From assembly GCA_024648655.1 (NCBI GenBank), contig JAGGDZ010000447.1, forward strand, positions 1 to 8,842: DNA of 8,842 nucleotides, given 5' to 3'. Below the pieces are notes generated by a model. It did not search any database and was not told the DNA's origin. It saw only the letters and a program-made list of their open reading frames with translations. The position numbers and the translations under genes are program-made. Of the stretch, positions 1 to 7,238 are shown piece by piece (positions within the stretch are counted from its first letter, which is position 1; every line of letters begins with the position of its first letter). Origin of the DNA: Chloroflexota bacterium (GTDB taxonomy: Bacteria; Chloroflexota; Dehalococcoidia; Lucifugimonadales; JADFKI01).

Positions 1-884
1 ATCAACCTCGGCATGACTATGAGCCGATTTATCCGGGTATGCTGCATGCGCCCCAGCCGAATCCTTATCGGCCAAGTTACGGAGGCGAGACACCTTCCGA
101 ATGCGCTAGGCGCTGCGCCGTAGCTATTGAGCAGCTTATTGAATTCCATGGACCGGAGACGGTCGCCGCAGTCATCGCAGAGCCGGTTGCTATACCGCAG
201 GGCGCCGTTGTACCCGGCGACGAATACTGGCCAATGCTGCGTGAGATCTGCGACAAGTACGGCGTGCTGCTAATCGCCGATGAGGTGATATGTGGCTTCG
301 GACGGACGGGCAAGATGTTCGCATTAGAACACTGGGGCGTCGTCCCAGACATCATGACGGTGGCAAAGGGCATCGTCAGCAGCTATCTGCCGATGGCAGC
401 TGCGATTGTGAAGCAGGAGGTTGCCGACGTATTCGCAGGCGAGCGCAATATCCTGCGGCATGTCTTCACCACTGCCGGCCATCCGGTTGCGGCTGCCGCT
501 TCACTGAAGAACATTGAGATAATCGAAAACGAAAACCTAGTTGAGAATTCGGCACAGGTCGGAGCGTACTTCAAGGAACAGCTGGAAGGACTTGCCGTTG
601 ACCACCCTCTCGTTGGGGATGTGCGCGGCATTGGGCTGCTACTCGCTGTCGAGCTAGTAAGTGACCGCAATACGAAGGCAGGTTTCCCGGCAGATTTGCA
701 AGTACCGGAACGCCTGAACGAGAAATTCAAGCGGCACGGTCTGATATTCCGCATCAACAGCAACATCCTGAACATTGGGCCGCCACTATGCATAACTCGT
801 GAGGAAGTCGATGAAATCGTGCATGCCATAGACCTTTCGCTCTGGGAGCTGGAAGGCGAAATGGGCATTTCGCGCATGACCTAG
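1..884 (+). CDS. Class III PLP-dependent aminotransferase, C-terminal part (5' end outside window)
   Basis: This is the C-terminal two-thirds of a fold-type I, class III (omega) aminotransferase. Such enzymes move an amino group between an amine or omega-amino acid and a keto acid, in the cytoplasm, as dimers. The reading frame is open from base 3, so the ATG at 39 is internal. Alignment with the next gene indicates that about 165 residues lie upstream of the window. Visible motifs are the LIADEV segment with the aspartate that contacts the PLP ring nitrogen, followed by GFGRTGK, and the Schiff-base lysine of VAKG (codon 366-368). Also present are TTAGHP with the conserved threonine, and the C-terminal GDVRGIGLLLAVELV and GPPLCIT motifs. 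The gene ends 51 bp before a paralogue that is roughly 60% identical by eye, so the two are probably co-transcribed. Substrate cannot be assigned; relatives include beta-alanine, taurine, putrescine and GABA transaminases. Confidence 0.93.
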   Translation, partial: QPRHDYEPIYPGMLHAPQPNPYRPSYGGETPSECARRCAVAIEQLIEFHGPETVAAVIAEPVAIPQGAVVPGDEYWPMLREICDKYGVLLIADEVICGFGRTGKMFALEHWGVVPDIMTVAKGIVSSYLPMAAAIVKQEVADVFAGERNILRHVFTTAGHPVAAAASLKNIEIIENENLVENSAQVGAYFKEQLEGLAVDHPLVGDVRGIGLLLAVELVSDRNTKAGFPADLQVPERLNEKFKRHGLIFRINSNILNIGPPLCITREEVDEIVHAIDLSLWELEGEMGISRMT

Positions 885-935
885 GCGCGGCGCCAATGTC
901 AATGTACATCTTGGATAGGATAAGGGGTTTATGAA

Positions 936-2297
936 ATGACGACTATTGGCGAGGTCGAATCCGTAAGGCAAGCCGCCTTAGACCATCTGTGGATGCATAA
1001 CGCGGACTGGACAACAATGGCGGAAGAAGGCGGACCACCGATAATGGTCAGCGGAGAGGGCGTCCGAGTCAAGGATGTCGAGGGTAACGTCTGGATAGAC
1101 GCGCACGGCGGATACGCCTCTGTGAACGCTGGCTACGGACATACGGCTATCGCCGACGCTATGCTGGACCAGATGCAGAAGCTGACCTATTTTCCGCAGG
1201 GCACAACCACCGCTCCACTTATACGCCTGGTGGAGAAGCTTGGCGAACTCGCGCCGGATAATCTTGAACGAGTCTGGCCCGTCAGTGGGGGATCTGAGGC
1301 GAACGAAACCGCCGTGAAGATCGCAAGAGCCTATCACAAGCGACGTGGCGACAGCGGGCGGTACAAGGTAATCAGCAGGCGCGGCTCGTATCACGGGGCA
1401 ACCGGAGGGGTGATGTGGATGGGTGCGAGTTCCGGACTCAGTGACTTCGAGCCTGCAATGCCGGGAATGCTGTACGCGCCCCAACCAAACTTCTACCGCT
1501 GTGAGTTCGGCAGCGATTCGCCTTCCGAGTGTGCTGAGCGCTCTGCCAGAGCGGTTGAGGACCTGATTTTGCTGCACAACCCCGATACCGTTGCCGCATT
1601 CATCGGGGAGCCCGTCGCGTCCGGCCTTGAGCCGCCCTCGAAGGAATACTGGCAAATGGTGCGCGAGATATGTGACCGTTACGGTGTGCCGCTGATTGCG
1701 GATGAAGTCGTTACGGGCTTCGGTCGCACCGGCAAAATGTTCGCCATGGAGCACTTCGGCATCATTCCCGACATAATGACCGTCGCCAAGGGCATCACGA
1801 GCAGCTACTTGCCTCTCGCAGCAACAATCGCCGGAACTCATATTGCGGACGCGTTCGCGGGCGAAGACAACATCTTCAGGCAAGCACTCACCTTCGGGGG
1901 ACATCCGGTAACGGCTGCCGTAGCATTGAAGAACATCGAGATAATCGAGCATAGCAATCTAGTGGAGAACTCCGAATGCATGGGTGCATACTTCCTCGAG
2001 CAATTGCTCGATTTGAAGGAGAAACACCCATCAGTCGGGGATGTTCGCGGCATAGGCTTGCTCCTCGGCATGGAGTTAGTGAGCGATCGTCAACGCAAGA
2101 CACCATTCGACGAAAGCCTCCAGGTCGGCAAGCGACTGACGGAGAAGATGCGTGAGCGCGGTATCATCATGCGATTCAACGCTGGCAAAGTTACGCTTGG
2201 ACCTCCGCTCTGCATCACTGCTGACGACATAAACGAGATTGTCAGCGCCCTTGATAGCGCGATCAGCGAATTGGAATCTGAACTTTCAGTTGTTTAG
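936..2297 (+). CDS. Class III PLP-dependent aminotransferase, complete
   Basis: This 453-residue protein has the usual family length. Domains in order are an N-terminal region with the DVEGNVWIDAHGGYASVNAGYGH strand (about 47-69, abbreviated here by its ends), the phosphate-binding GGSEANETA (118-126) and SYHG (151-154). Next come the ring-contacting D256 in IADEV, GFGRTGK (261-267) and the Schiff-base lysine K285 in VAKG. T319 in TFGGHP and the C-terminal domain with GDVRGIGLLLGMEL (368-381) follow. The ATG is supported by an AAGGGG ribosome binding site at 922-927, 8 bases upstream. An ATG at 931 is out of frame. Its paralogue ends just upstream, so this looks like a duplicated pair in one operon. 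Where the upstream copy has FTTAGHP this one has LTFGGHP, and the loop after the conserved EPVA (225-228) is two residues shorter, so substrate range may differ. Exact substrate is unknown. No clear terminator follows. Confidence 0.94.
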   Translation: MTTIGEVESVRQAALDHLWMHNADWTTMAEEGGPPIMVSGEGVRVKDVEGNVWIDAHGGYASVNAGYGHTAIADAMLDQMQKLTYFPQGTTTAPLIRLVEKLGELAPDNLERVWPVSGGSEANETAVKIARAYHKRRGDSGRYKVISRRGSYHGATGGVMWMGASSGLSDFEPAMPGMLYAPQPNFYRCEFGSDSPSECAERSARAVEDLILLHNPDTVAAFIGEPVASGLEPPSKEYWQMVREICDRYGVPLIADEVVTGFGRTGKMFAMEHFGIIPDIMTVAKGITSSYLPLAATIAGTHIADAFAGEDNIFRQALTFGGHPVTAAVALKNIEIIEHSNLVENSECMGAYFLEQLLDLKEKHPSVGDVRGIGLLLGMELVSDRQRKTPFDESLQVGKRLTEKMRERGIIMRFNAGKVTLGPPLCITADDINEIVSALDSAISELESELSVV

Positions 2298-2445
2298 CTC
2301 CCGGTGAATGATGCGCGCATTTGGCATCCTCATCCTCAGTATGTGTTGGCATTCATATTCGTCATTTCTGCACAGTCGGGAATCCACGCGGCTAATGCGT
2401 CACCCATTTTTGCAACACCCACACATATTGAGAATGCCCAACCCC

Positions 2446-2461
2446 CAGGGCAATCGCATCT
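2446..2461. repeat. Left terminal inverted repeat of the ISAs1 derivative
   Basis: CAGGGCAATCGCATCT is the exact reverse complement of 2919-2934. Identity stops at both edges of these 16 bases, which defines the element's left end. Confidence 0.88.
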
Positions 2462-2520
2462 AAATCGAGTACAAGACGGGGTATAGAATAGAGATCAGCC
2501 TTGAGTTTGGGGGTGACCTC

Positions 2521-2919
2521 ATGGAAGACACGCACATAGGACCTCTGTTCAGAATATTCTCTGGTCTGCCTGAACTCAGGAGTGTGGCGATGGTGGAGTC
2601 GGAGCGGTGCGTCGATGGGAAGACATCAGCACAGACTCGCTACTATGTATCAAGTCTGGCGGGTGACGCTGATCGGTTGCTCAAGACGGTTAGAGGGCAC
2701 TGGGAGGTGGAGAACACGGCGCATTGGACGCTGGATGTATCCTTTGGGGAGGACGACAGCAGGGTGAGAAAAGGCAACGGAGCGGAGATGTTCGCTGCAC
2801 TGCGTCGAATGGCGTTAAATATGCTCAAGCATGAGAACACTCTGCGAGTAGGCATTGCCGCCAAGCGCAAGAGGGCGGGATGGAACCACGACTATAAGAT
2901 GAAGGTGCTCGCTCAATAA
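2521..2919 (+). pseudogene. ISAs1-family transposase remnant with in-frame central deletion
   Basis: This is a 132-residue ORF. Residues 1-17 resemble the extreme N-terminus of ISAs1 transposases, where ...FSGLPDPR is typical. From about residue 18 the protein matches the C-terminal part: ELRSVAMVESER (18-29), TRYYVSSLAGDADRLL (39-54), RGHWEVEN (58-65), then HWTLDVSFGEDDSRVRKGNGAE (68-89, key residues W69, D72, E77, R81) and a basic tail. The two catalytic aspartates of the DDE domain lie in the missing part, while a candidate third acidic residue in WEVEN remains. The junction near GLP/ELR is in frame, so the product may still be made, preceded by GGGGGTGA at a usable distance from the ATG. 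The stop codon shares its last base with the right inverted repeat, as expected for an IS gene. It should have no transposase activity; a DNA-binding or inhibitory role is conceivable only. Confidence 0.87.
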
Positions 2920-2934
2920 GATGCGATTGCCCTG
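2919..2934. repeat. Right terminal inverted repeat of the ISAs1 derivative
   Basis: AGATGCGATTGCCCTG is the perfect 16/16 inverted copy of 2446-2461. It overlaps the last base of the transposase remnant's TAA stop and marks the element's right end, 19 bp before the -35 box of the tRNA promoter. Confidence 0.88.
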
Positions 2935-2953
2935 TACTCAGGCTTTGCTTTCC

Positions 2954-2982
2954 TTGACACTACCGCGTGCTGAGATTAACAT
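2954..2982 (+). promoter_or_regulatory. Sigma70-type promoter for the tRNA-Phe/tRNA-Gly unit
   Basis: A consensus -35 TTGACA (2954-2959) is separated by exactly 17 bases from TAACAT (2977-2982, four of six consensus bases). The predicted start near 2989 is only a few bases before the mature 5' end of tRNA-Phe, a normal arrangement for a stable-RNA promoter. Confidence 0.65.
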
Positions 2983-2992
2983 TATTGGACGC

Positions 2993-3068
<76 letters not shown>

Positions 3069-3076
3069 CGTAGCGC

Positions 3077-3152
3077 GCGGAAGTAGCTCAGTTGGTAGAG
3101 CACATCCTTGCCAAGGATGAGGTCGCGGGTTCGAGCCCCGTCTTCCGCTCCA
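3077..3152 (+). tRNA. tRNA-Gly (anticodon GCC)
   Basis: A complete 76-base cloverleaf. The acceptor stem is GCGGAAG with CUUCCGC, and the D stem is GCUC/GAGC. The anticodon stem CAUCC/GGAUG has loop UUGCCAA with GCC at 3110-3112. The T arm is GCGGG/CCCGU around UUCGAGC, with its fifth pair a G-U wobble. Discriminator U and encoded CCA end the gene. It reads the GGC and GGU glycine codons. No intrinsic terminator is evident directly downstream. Confidence 0.97.
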
Positions 3153-3227
3153 AGAAGAAAACAGGGCACTCAATCCAGCTTACTGCTGCGGAAGGGGCAA
3201 TTGAAGGAATCGGATGAGGTGATCTAC

Positions 3228-3308
3228 ATGCGCGGTGCTACCATTATCGGTGGCTCTCTGATGGCAATGGAATCGCTTGGATTCATCTGGTTCATGGCAG
3301 ATCACTAG
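3228..3308 (+). CDS. Doubtful 26-residue hydrophobic ORF, possibly frameshifted
   Basis: A short ORF follows a good ribosome binding site, GAGGTG at 3216-3221, 6 bases before the ATG. The product is mostly hydrophobic (GATIIGGSLMAMESLGFIWFM at 3-23, one candidate membrane helix) and ends at a TAG. A minus-one shift at that stop opens 18 more hydrophobic codons (3308-3364, GACIAGVGGAFGWV...). Together they would make a plausible two-helix membrane protein, so this may be the broken front of such a gene. No family is recognised and there is no recoding signal at the stop. It could equally be chance; confidence is low. Confidence 0.2.
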   Translation: MRGATIIGGSLMAMESLGFIWFMADH

Positions 3309-4045
3309 GTGCCTGTATTGCAGGAGTTGGTGGTGCTTTTGGGTGGGTTACTCAGCGCGCCTGAGGCGTGGCCAGCGAATACAGCCGCCTCCTTCGCTCT
3401 CGCAGGCGGCGCTTGGCGCGCCTTTGCGCGTTAAGGCACGAAGGAATCGCAATCCGGATTAGAACAACCCCGATGTGAATGCGCCTGATGAGACCGATCT
3501 TGGCGTGGAATGTCGCCACAACCTACGGGACACCACTGGTGTCATAGAGATTGTGCTTGCATAAAGCCTGAACAGTGACGGCACAGATTTTATGATAGCC
3601 TGGCATTACATTAAAAAAAGCACACGATAAAGCACGACAAAATGCCGCCAGCGGCTGGCTCGTTCCAAGTAGTTGGTAGTGGGATGAGCCTGGGTGCTTC
3701 CGGGCATCAGAGAAGATTCAGTATTCTAAAAAAGTAAAAGGACTGCCGCCACCGGTAAACAAAACGGGCTCGAGGTACCAAAAGAGGAGGCACACCGTCC
3801 TGGATGGCCCATGAGAGGTGTATCATCGCAGTTGTGGAAATTCCTTCCGCGCCGTTCAGCTCATCAGCCGGCGACCGTGCGTCGAGCGGGGATTGGGCAC
3901 TTGTTCAACAGACTCTTTCCCAATCCTTCCGTATTCATATTCATAGACTTAGTTTATTGCTTCTTCGAAATAACCGAAAGACCCTAGGGCGAAGTCCATT
4001 TGCATAGATTCGAAGTACAATATATGGTACTTAACTGAACGCCGA
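3309..4045. other. Long stretch without a convincing gene
   Basis: No ORF here looks protein-coding on either strand. The two longest + strand frames, 3277-3462 and 3804-4007, have composition unlike real proteins and poor start signals; the GAGGAGG at 3784-3790 is 13 bases from the 3804 ATG. A perfect 7-bp inverted repeat with a 13-base loop (3384-3390 and 3404-3410) has no T-tract after it. GC-rich blocks alternate with A-rich linkers between about 3640 and 3800, which could be a structured RNA, but no known RNA consensus was recognised (RNase P, tmRNA, 6S, SRP and common riboswitches considered). It may be decayed sequence beside the tRNAs. Confidence 0.5.
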
Positions 4046-4075
4046 TTGATTTTCCTTGACTGACATTGCTATAAT
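4046..4075 (+). promoter_or_regulatory. Extended -10 promoter of the small secreted protein gene
   Basis: A perfect TATAAT (4070-4075) is preceded by TG one base upstream (4067-4068), an extended -10. TTGATT (4046-4051) lies 18 bp upstream as the -35 box. Transcription would start near 4082, giving a leader of about 86 bases before the TTG start at 4168. The nearby TTGACT at 4056-4061 is too close to this -10 to be its partner. Confidence 0.6.
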
Positions 4076-4167
4076 TCGTGCTGCAAAAGGGGGTAATCGA
4101 AGTGGTAATTTCACCTTGAAAAGTACTAAGATCGGTTAGGTTTCTTGAAAAGAAAGGACGAAATCAA

Positions 4168-4566
4168 TTGAAGCGCTTTGCAATACTCATGGTAGCTCTC
4201 ATAGTCGCCGCGACAATGACAGTGACCACTGTAGCCATAACTTCCTCGGATTCACACACCTCTAAGCACTACGTCTTGCTGGCGGACAATGTGGGGCAGG
4301 AGATTTGCGTAGTAATCACGCTCATCGGCGGCGGCGACAGCGACTCGGAATCAGAGGTCGGTAGTTTGAGCCTCAGGTTGGCGGAGCGCAGCAAGTGCGA
4401 TCCACCTGCAGAGCCGATGATGCCTGAGCCTACTCCCGAACCTGCTCCCGAAGTATGCTCCCCCACTGCAGGTTACTCCTATCAGCAGTACATGATTGAC
4501 CAGAACGGTAATCGAGTACCGCTGCCCGCACAGGACGGTGTGGCTTCCCAGCCTTGCACAGGCTAA
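4168..4566 (+). CDS. Small exported or membrane-anchored Pro/Glu-rich protein, four cysteines, unknown function
   Basis: A 132-residue protein of no recognised family. The N-terminus has a basic n-region (MKRF) and a hydrophobic stretch to about residue 24, which looks like a signal sequence or anchor; no clear AxA cleavage site is seen. The rest is polar: an acidic DSDSESE patch (57-63), a PEPTPEPAPE-type linker (86-95) and a Tyr/Gln-rich tail. Cysteines at 47, 77, 97 and 130 could form two disulfides outside the membrane. The TTG start is preferred to the ATG seven codons in, because it keeps the basic n-region and has AAGGA upstream at 4154-4158. The gene has its own promoter and terminator, so it is monocistronic. 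The architecture suggests a cell-surface or secreted role, but none can be named. Confidence 0.7.
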   Translation: MKRFAILMVALIVAATMTVTTVAITSSDSHTSKHYVLLADNVGQEICVVITLIGGGDSDSESEVGSLSLRLAERSKCDPPAEPMMPEPTPEPAPEVCSPTAGYSYQQYMIDQNGNRVPLPAQDGVASQPCTG

Positions 4567-4604
4567 CACTTAACAATCGATTGATTTAACAAAGAGTATA
4601 AATT

Positions 4605-4652
4605 GGGCCAAGTCATTGCCTTACCCCCGCCTATGACTTGGCCCTCTTTTTT
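4605..4652 (+). terminator. Strong intrinsic terminator
   Basis: GGGCCAAGTCAT (4605-4616) pairs perfectly with ATGACTTGGCCC (4633-4644), a 12-bp stem with a 16-base loop. CTTTTTTTA-type sequence with seven consecutive T follows at 4647-4653. It ends the transcript of the small secreted protein gene. The SDR gene converges from the right. On the minus strand the same stem is followed by only a weak U-rich run, so bidirectional use is possible but less efficient. Confidence 0.9.
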
Positions 4653-4745
4653 TATTCCATTCAAAGACACGCGTCCGCGGCTATAACACTGCCCCTCCTC
4701 GGACCGATTCTCCCCGTTATGCCTTTGTTTCGCGTTCAGCCTCTC

Positions 4746-5519
4746 CTAGAACGCAACATATCCGCCATCAACCGGAATTGAAACGCCCGTAACGTAGTCT
4801 GAAGCCGCAGCTGCCAGAAAGACCGCCGTTCCTGCCATGTCGTCCGGCGTGCCCCACCGCCCATGTGGTATTCGAGCCGAGATTAGCTCGTATCGCTCAC
4901 GGAAATCCTCTTCAGTTCGTAGAGGTTGCGTCAAATCCGTCTCTATCCAGCCCGGCAATATGGCATTGACTTGTATATTGTCCTTCGCCCAAGCCGTTGC
5001 GAGGCTCTTGGTCAGCTGCACCACGCCGCCCTTGCTGGCAGAGTACGGCATAACCAGGTCATGCCCGAATATCGATGTCATCGATCCTATGTTGATAATC
5101 TTCCCGCCGCCCGCCGCCGCCATGTGAGAATACGCCTCCCGACACGGCAGGAAGGTTCCGGTCAAGTTGATGTCCATTATGAGATTCCAGTCCTCCAGGG
5201 TGTAGTCCTGCGGCGACTTGCGAATCCCGATTCCCGCGTTGTTCACCAGAATGTCGAGCCGGCCGAACTCGTTCAGAGCCTTCTGCACCATCTCGGCAAC
5301 TTCGTCCTCATTCTGCACATTCGTCGTCGTACCCACTGCGCGCGCACCCAGCCCAGCCAGGCGGTTCACCGCGGCGTTCGTCTTCTGCTCGTTACGCGCC
5401 GCAACCAGAATATCGGCGCCGGCTTCTGCCAGCCCGACGGCGATACCAAGCCCGATTCCGCCATTGCCTCCCGTTATTACCGCCGCCTTACCTTTCAAGT
5501 CAAACATTCCGCTTTCCAT
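4746..5519 (-). CDS. SDR-family NAD(P)-dependent oxidoreductase
   Basis: A classical short-chain dehydrogenase of 257 residues, the usual length, acting in the cytoplasm on an alcohol, sugar or keto group. Visible motifs are the cofactor-binding TGGNGGIG (16-23), NNAG (93-96), and the catalytic tetrad N118, S146, Y159 and K163 (YSASK). After the nucleotide-binding loop come LPGWIETDL (188-196) and the C-terminal DYVTGVSIPVDGGYV (241-255). R42 after the second strand may favour NADP. Overall it resembles gluconate 5-dehydrogenase, KduD and 3-oxoacyl reductase-like sugar or polyol SDRs, but substrate is not assignable. A GGGGAG box sits about 7 bases before the chosen ATG. An internal ATG four codons on (MFDLKGK) is an alternative. 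It is the last gene of the FGE-GMC-SDR cluster, 80 bp after the GMC gene. Confidence 0.93.
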   Translation of the reverse strand: MESGMFDLKGKAAVITGGNGGIGLGIAVGLAEAGADILVAARNEQKTNAAVNRLAGLGARAVGTTTNVQNEDEVAEMVQKALNEFGRLDILVNNAGIGIRKSPQDYTLEDWNLIMDINLTGTFLPCREAYSHMAAAGGGKIINIGSMTSIFGHDLVMPYSASKGGVVQLTKSLATAWAKDNIQVNAILPGWIETDLTQPLRTEEDFRERYELISARIPHGRWGTPDDMAGTAVFLAAAASDYVTGVSIPVDGGYVAF

Positions 5520-5599
5520 GTCTTTCTCCCCATCTCTGATAAATCAAAGTCAATTACTTCACAGTCCGTGTGCAGGCACTTCCTGCCATCCTTGTAAGA

Positions 5600-7156
5600 C
5601 TACTTACCCTCCCTGATGAAGTCCGCCACCCGCTCCCCTATCACCATCGAAGTTGCATTAGTATTGGCGCGGATGCAGTCGGGCATTATAGCCGCATCGG
5701 CCACGCGCAAACCTTCGATGCCGTGCATTCGCGCGTACTGGTCAACGACCGCCATCGAGTCGTCAGATGGTCCCATTTTGCAGGTGCCGGAGATGTGGTG
5801 GCTGGTCCTCACGTTTCGCATCATCCAGTCGTCGAGCGCCTGATCCGATTCAAGGTCGGTGTCCGTTGGGAATTGCCGCTCAGCTATCAATTGTGCCAGC
5901 GCATCTCTCTGCGCCAGGTCCAGACATATCTGAACCGACTCACGCATTCGCCTACGGTCGAACTCTGTCGCCAATAGGTTGTAGTCGAGGAACGGTTGGA
6001 TTCCAGGACTGGTAGTTCTTAGAAGCATCTCGCCGGCGGATTCCGCAAGATAGATGGCAGCGATCATTCCGATGCCGATGGGTTCTGTGTTCGGGTCGGT
6101 ATAGTAGAGGCTCCGCGTCGCATACGAGAACGGGTGTATGAGCATGTCATTACGCAGGTCTGAGCCTTCCGCAGTGTATCGCACCACAAACTGGATGCGC
6201 GGCGCGAGGCTGTCCTGCTCGAATCCTGGCTTGGTTCTCCATGTGAGCTGAACTTGTGGGTGGTCGCGCAGGTTTTTACCCACGCCCGGTAGGTTGTGAA
6301 CGACGGATATGCCCATGTCCTCAAGATGCTTGGCTTGTCCCACACCGGACAGCATCAGCAGGTGTGGCGAGCCGATAGCTCCGGCAGACAGGATTATCTC
6401 ATCGCCGAAAGCAGATCGCAGTTCGCCGTCCACCTCGTACTCGATGCCAGTCGCTCTCGTGCCATCGAAGATGACGCTGTGCGCCAGCGCGCGGGACACG
6501 ATGGTCAAGTTGGGGCGATCGCGTGCCTCACTCAAGTAACCGATGTTTGTGCTCCATCGGATGCGGTTCGGGTTGTTGAACGGGCAGGGTCCCGCGCCGG
6601 TGGAGTCCGGGTCGTTGTGGTCGGGACAGTCCACAAAGCCGTACTCGCGGCAAGCCTCGTACCATGCCTGCTGGTCAGGCAGCCACTCATCAGGCTTGTA
6701 GCGTCGGACGATTGTCGGTCCGTCAACGCCGTGGAAGTCGTCCGAGAAATCCGTGTCCGTCTCCATCCGCCGGAAGAACGGGATGAGCTTGCGGAAGCTC
6801 CATTCGTCGTTGCCCCAAGATGCCCAATCATCATAGTCCTCCGGCACGCCGCGCAGGAATATCTGGGCGTTCACAGCGGAAGAGCCGCCTGTCGTCTTGC
6901 CGCGCGGGACGAGCATTGGGGCTGCCTGGTCGGTTGACTTGGCGACGAAGTGCCAGCGGTGCTCAGTGCCAAGCACATCTATTGCCGCCAAACCATGTCC
7001 ATAGCCGAACTTCACATCCGGGGGCATTTCGTCTAAGTCCGGGTAATCGGGGCCCGCTTCGAGCAGCAGCACACTGCGGTTGGGGTCTTCGGTGAGTCGG
7101 CTGGCGATAATCGCCCCCGCCGAGCCTGCGCCCACGATGATATTGTCGTAGTTCAT
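5600..7156 (-). CDS. GMC-family FAD-dependent oxidoreductase (choline dehydrogenase-like)
   Basis: A glucose-methanol-choline family flavoenzyme of 518 residues that oxidises a primary or secondary alcohol to the carbonyl. Numbered from the ATG at 7156, the motifs are the FAD-binding GAGSAG (9-14) with ribose-binding E33, and the first GMC signature PRGKTTGGSSAVN (84-96). The second signature is GAIGSPHLLMLSGVG (259-273). The active-site HISGTCKMG puts the catalytic His at 454, and C-terminal NTNATSMVIGERVADFI carries the partner Asn (498 or 500). The start was moved 5 codons downstream of the longest ORF: the upstream TTG lies next to a perfect GGAGGAG (7163-7169) that sits 6 bases before this ATG. 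It lacks a signal peptide. It lies between the FGE and SDR genes on the same strand, so it is probably co-expressed with them. Choline, polyethylene glycol, sugar or other alcohol substrates cannot be told apart. Confidence 0.94.
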   Translation of the reverse strand: MNYDNIIVGAGSAGAIIASRLTEDPNRSVLLLEAGPDYPDLDEMPPDVKFGYGHGLAAIDVLGTEHRWHFVAKSTDQAAPMLVPRGKTTGGSSAVNAQIFLRGVPEDYDDWASWGNDEWSFRKLIPFFRRMETDTDFSDDFHGVDGPTIVRRYKPDEWLPDQQAWYEACREYGFVDCPDHNDPDSTGAGPCPFNNPNRIRWSTNIGYLSEARDRPNLTIVSRALAHSVIFDGTRATGIEYEVDGELRSAFGDEIILSAGAIGSPHLLMLSGVGQAKHLEDMGISVVHNLPGVGKNLRDHPQVQLTWRTKPGFEQDSLAPRIQFVVRYTAEGSDLRNDMLIHPFSYATRSLYYTDPNTEPIGIGMIAAIYLAESAGEMLLRTTSPGIQPFLDYNLLATEFDRRRMRESVQICLDLAQRDALAQLIAERQFPTDTDLESDQALDDWMMRNVRTSHHISGTCKMGPSDDSMAVVDQYARMHGIEGLRVADAAIMPDCIRANTNATSMVIGERVADFIREGK

Positions 7157-7238
7157 CTCTCGCTCCTCCAATGCCTACGCGCGTTTATGCTGGTAATGAA
7201 GCACAGGATAGAGGGGATGAACCGCAGTGGCAAGCGTG

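Larger units (their letters stand above)
2446..2934 (+). mobile_element. Internally deleted ISAs1-family insertion sequence, 489 bp
   Basis: Perfect 16-bp terminal inverted repeats, beginning CAGGG as in many ISAs1-family elements, bracket one ORF that matches the two ends of an ISAs1 transposase but lacks its middle. A full element of this family is roughly 1.2-1.4 kb, so about two-thirds appears to be deleted. No target-site duplication is visible: the left flank ends GCCCAACCCC and the right flank begins TACTCAGGCT. The insertion is therefore old, or one end has been rearranged. Without the catalytic domain it cannot transpose by itself, but with intact ends it could in principle be mobilised by a full-length relative elsewhere. 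Confidence 0.85.

Noticed and set aside
978..1952. 324-codon minus-strand ORF inside the second aminotransferase
   Set aside because: It lies antisense to a gene with clear catalytic motifs and shows no recognisable domain.
2360..2386. Possible degenerate REP-like palindrome (CGTCATTTC...GGGAATCCA)
   Set aside because: It recalls the widespread dispersed repeat with GCGGGAATCC arms, but the arms here match only partly and no second copy is present in the window.
2304..2486. 60-codon + strand ORF after the second aminotransferase
   Set aside because: It runs across the left IS inverted repeat into the element, has no ribosome binding site and an unproteinlike composition.
3640..3840. Candidate RNase P RNA, tmRNA or riboswitch
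   Set aside because: The short matches (for example AAACGGGCT) are not accompanied by the other conserved regions of these RNAs; no stable consensus fold could be drawn.
3804..4007. 67-codon + strand ORF
   Set aside because: The ribosome binding site is 13 bases away, the composition is odd and no domain is visible; it is more likely chance.
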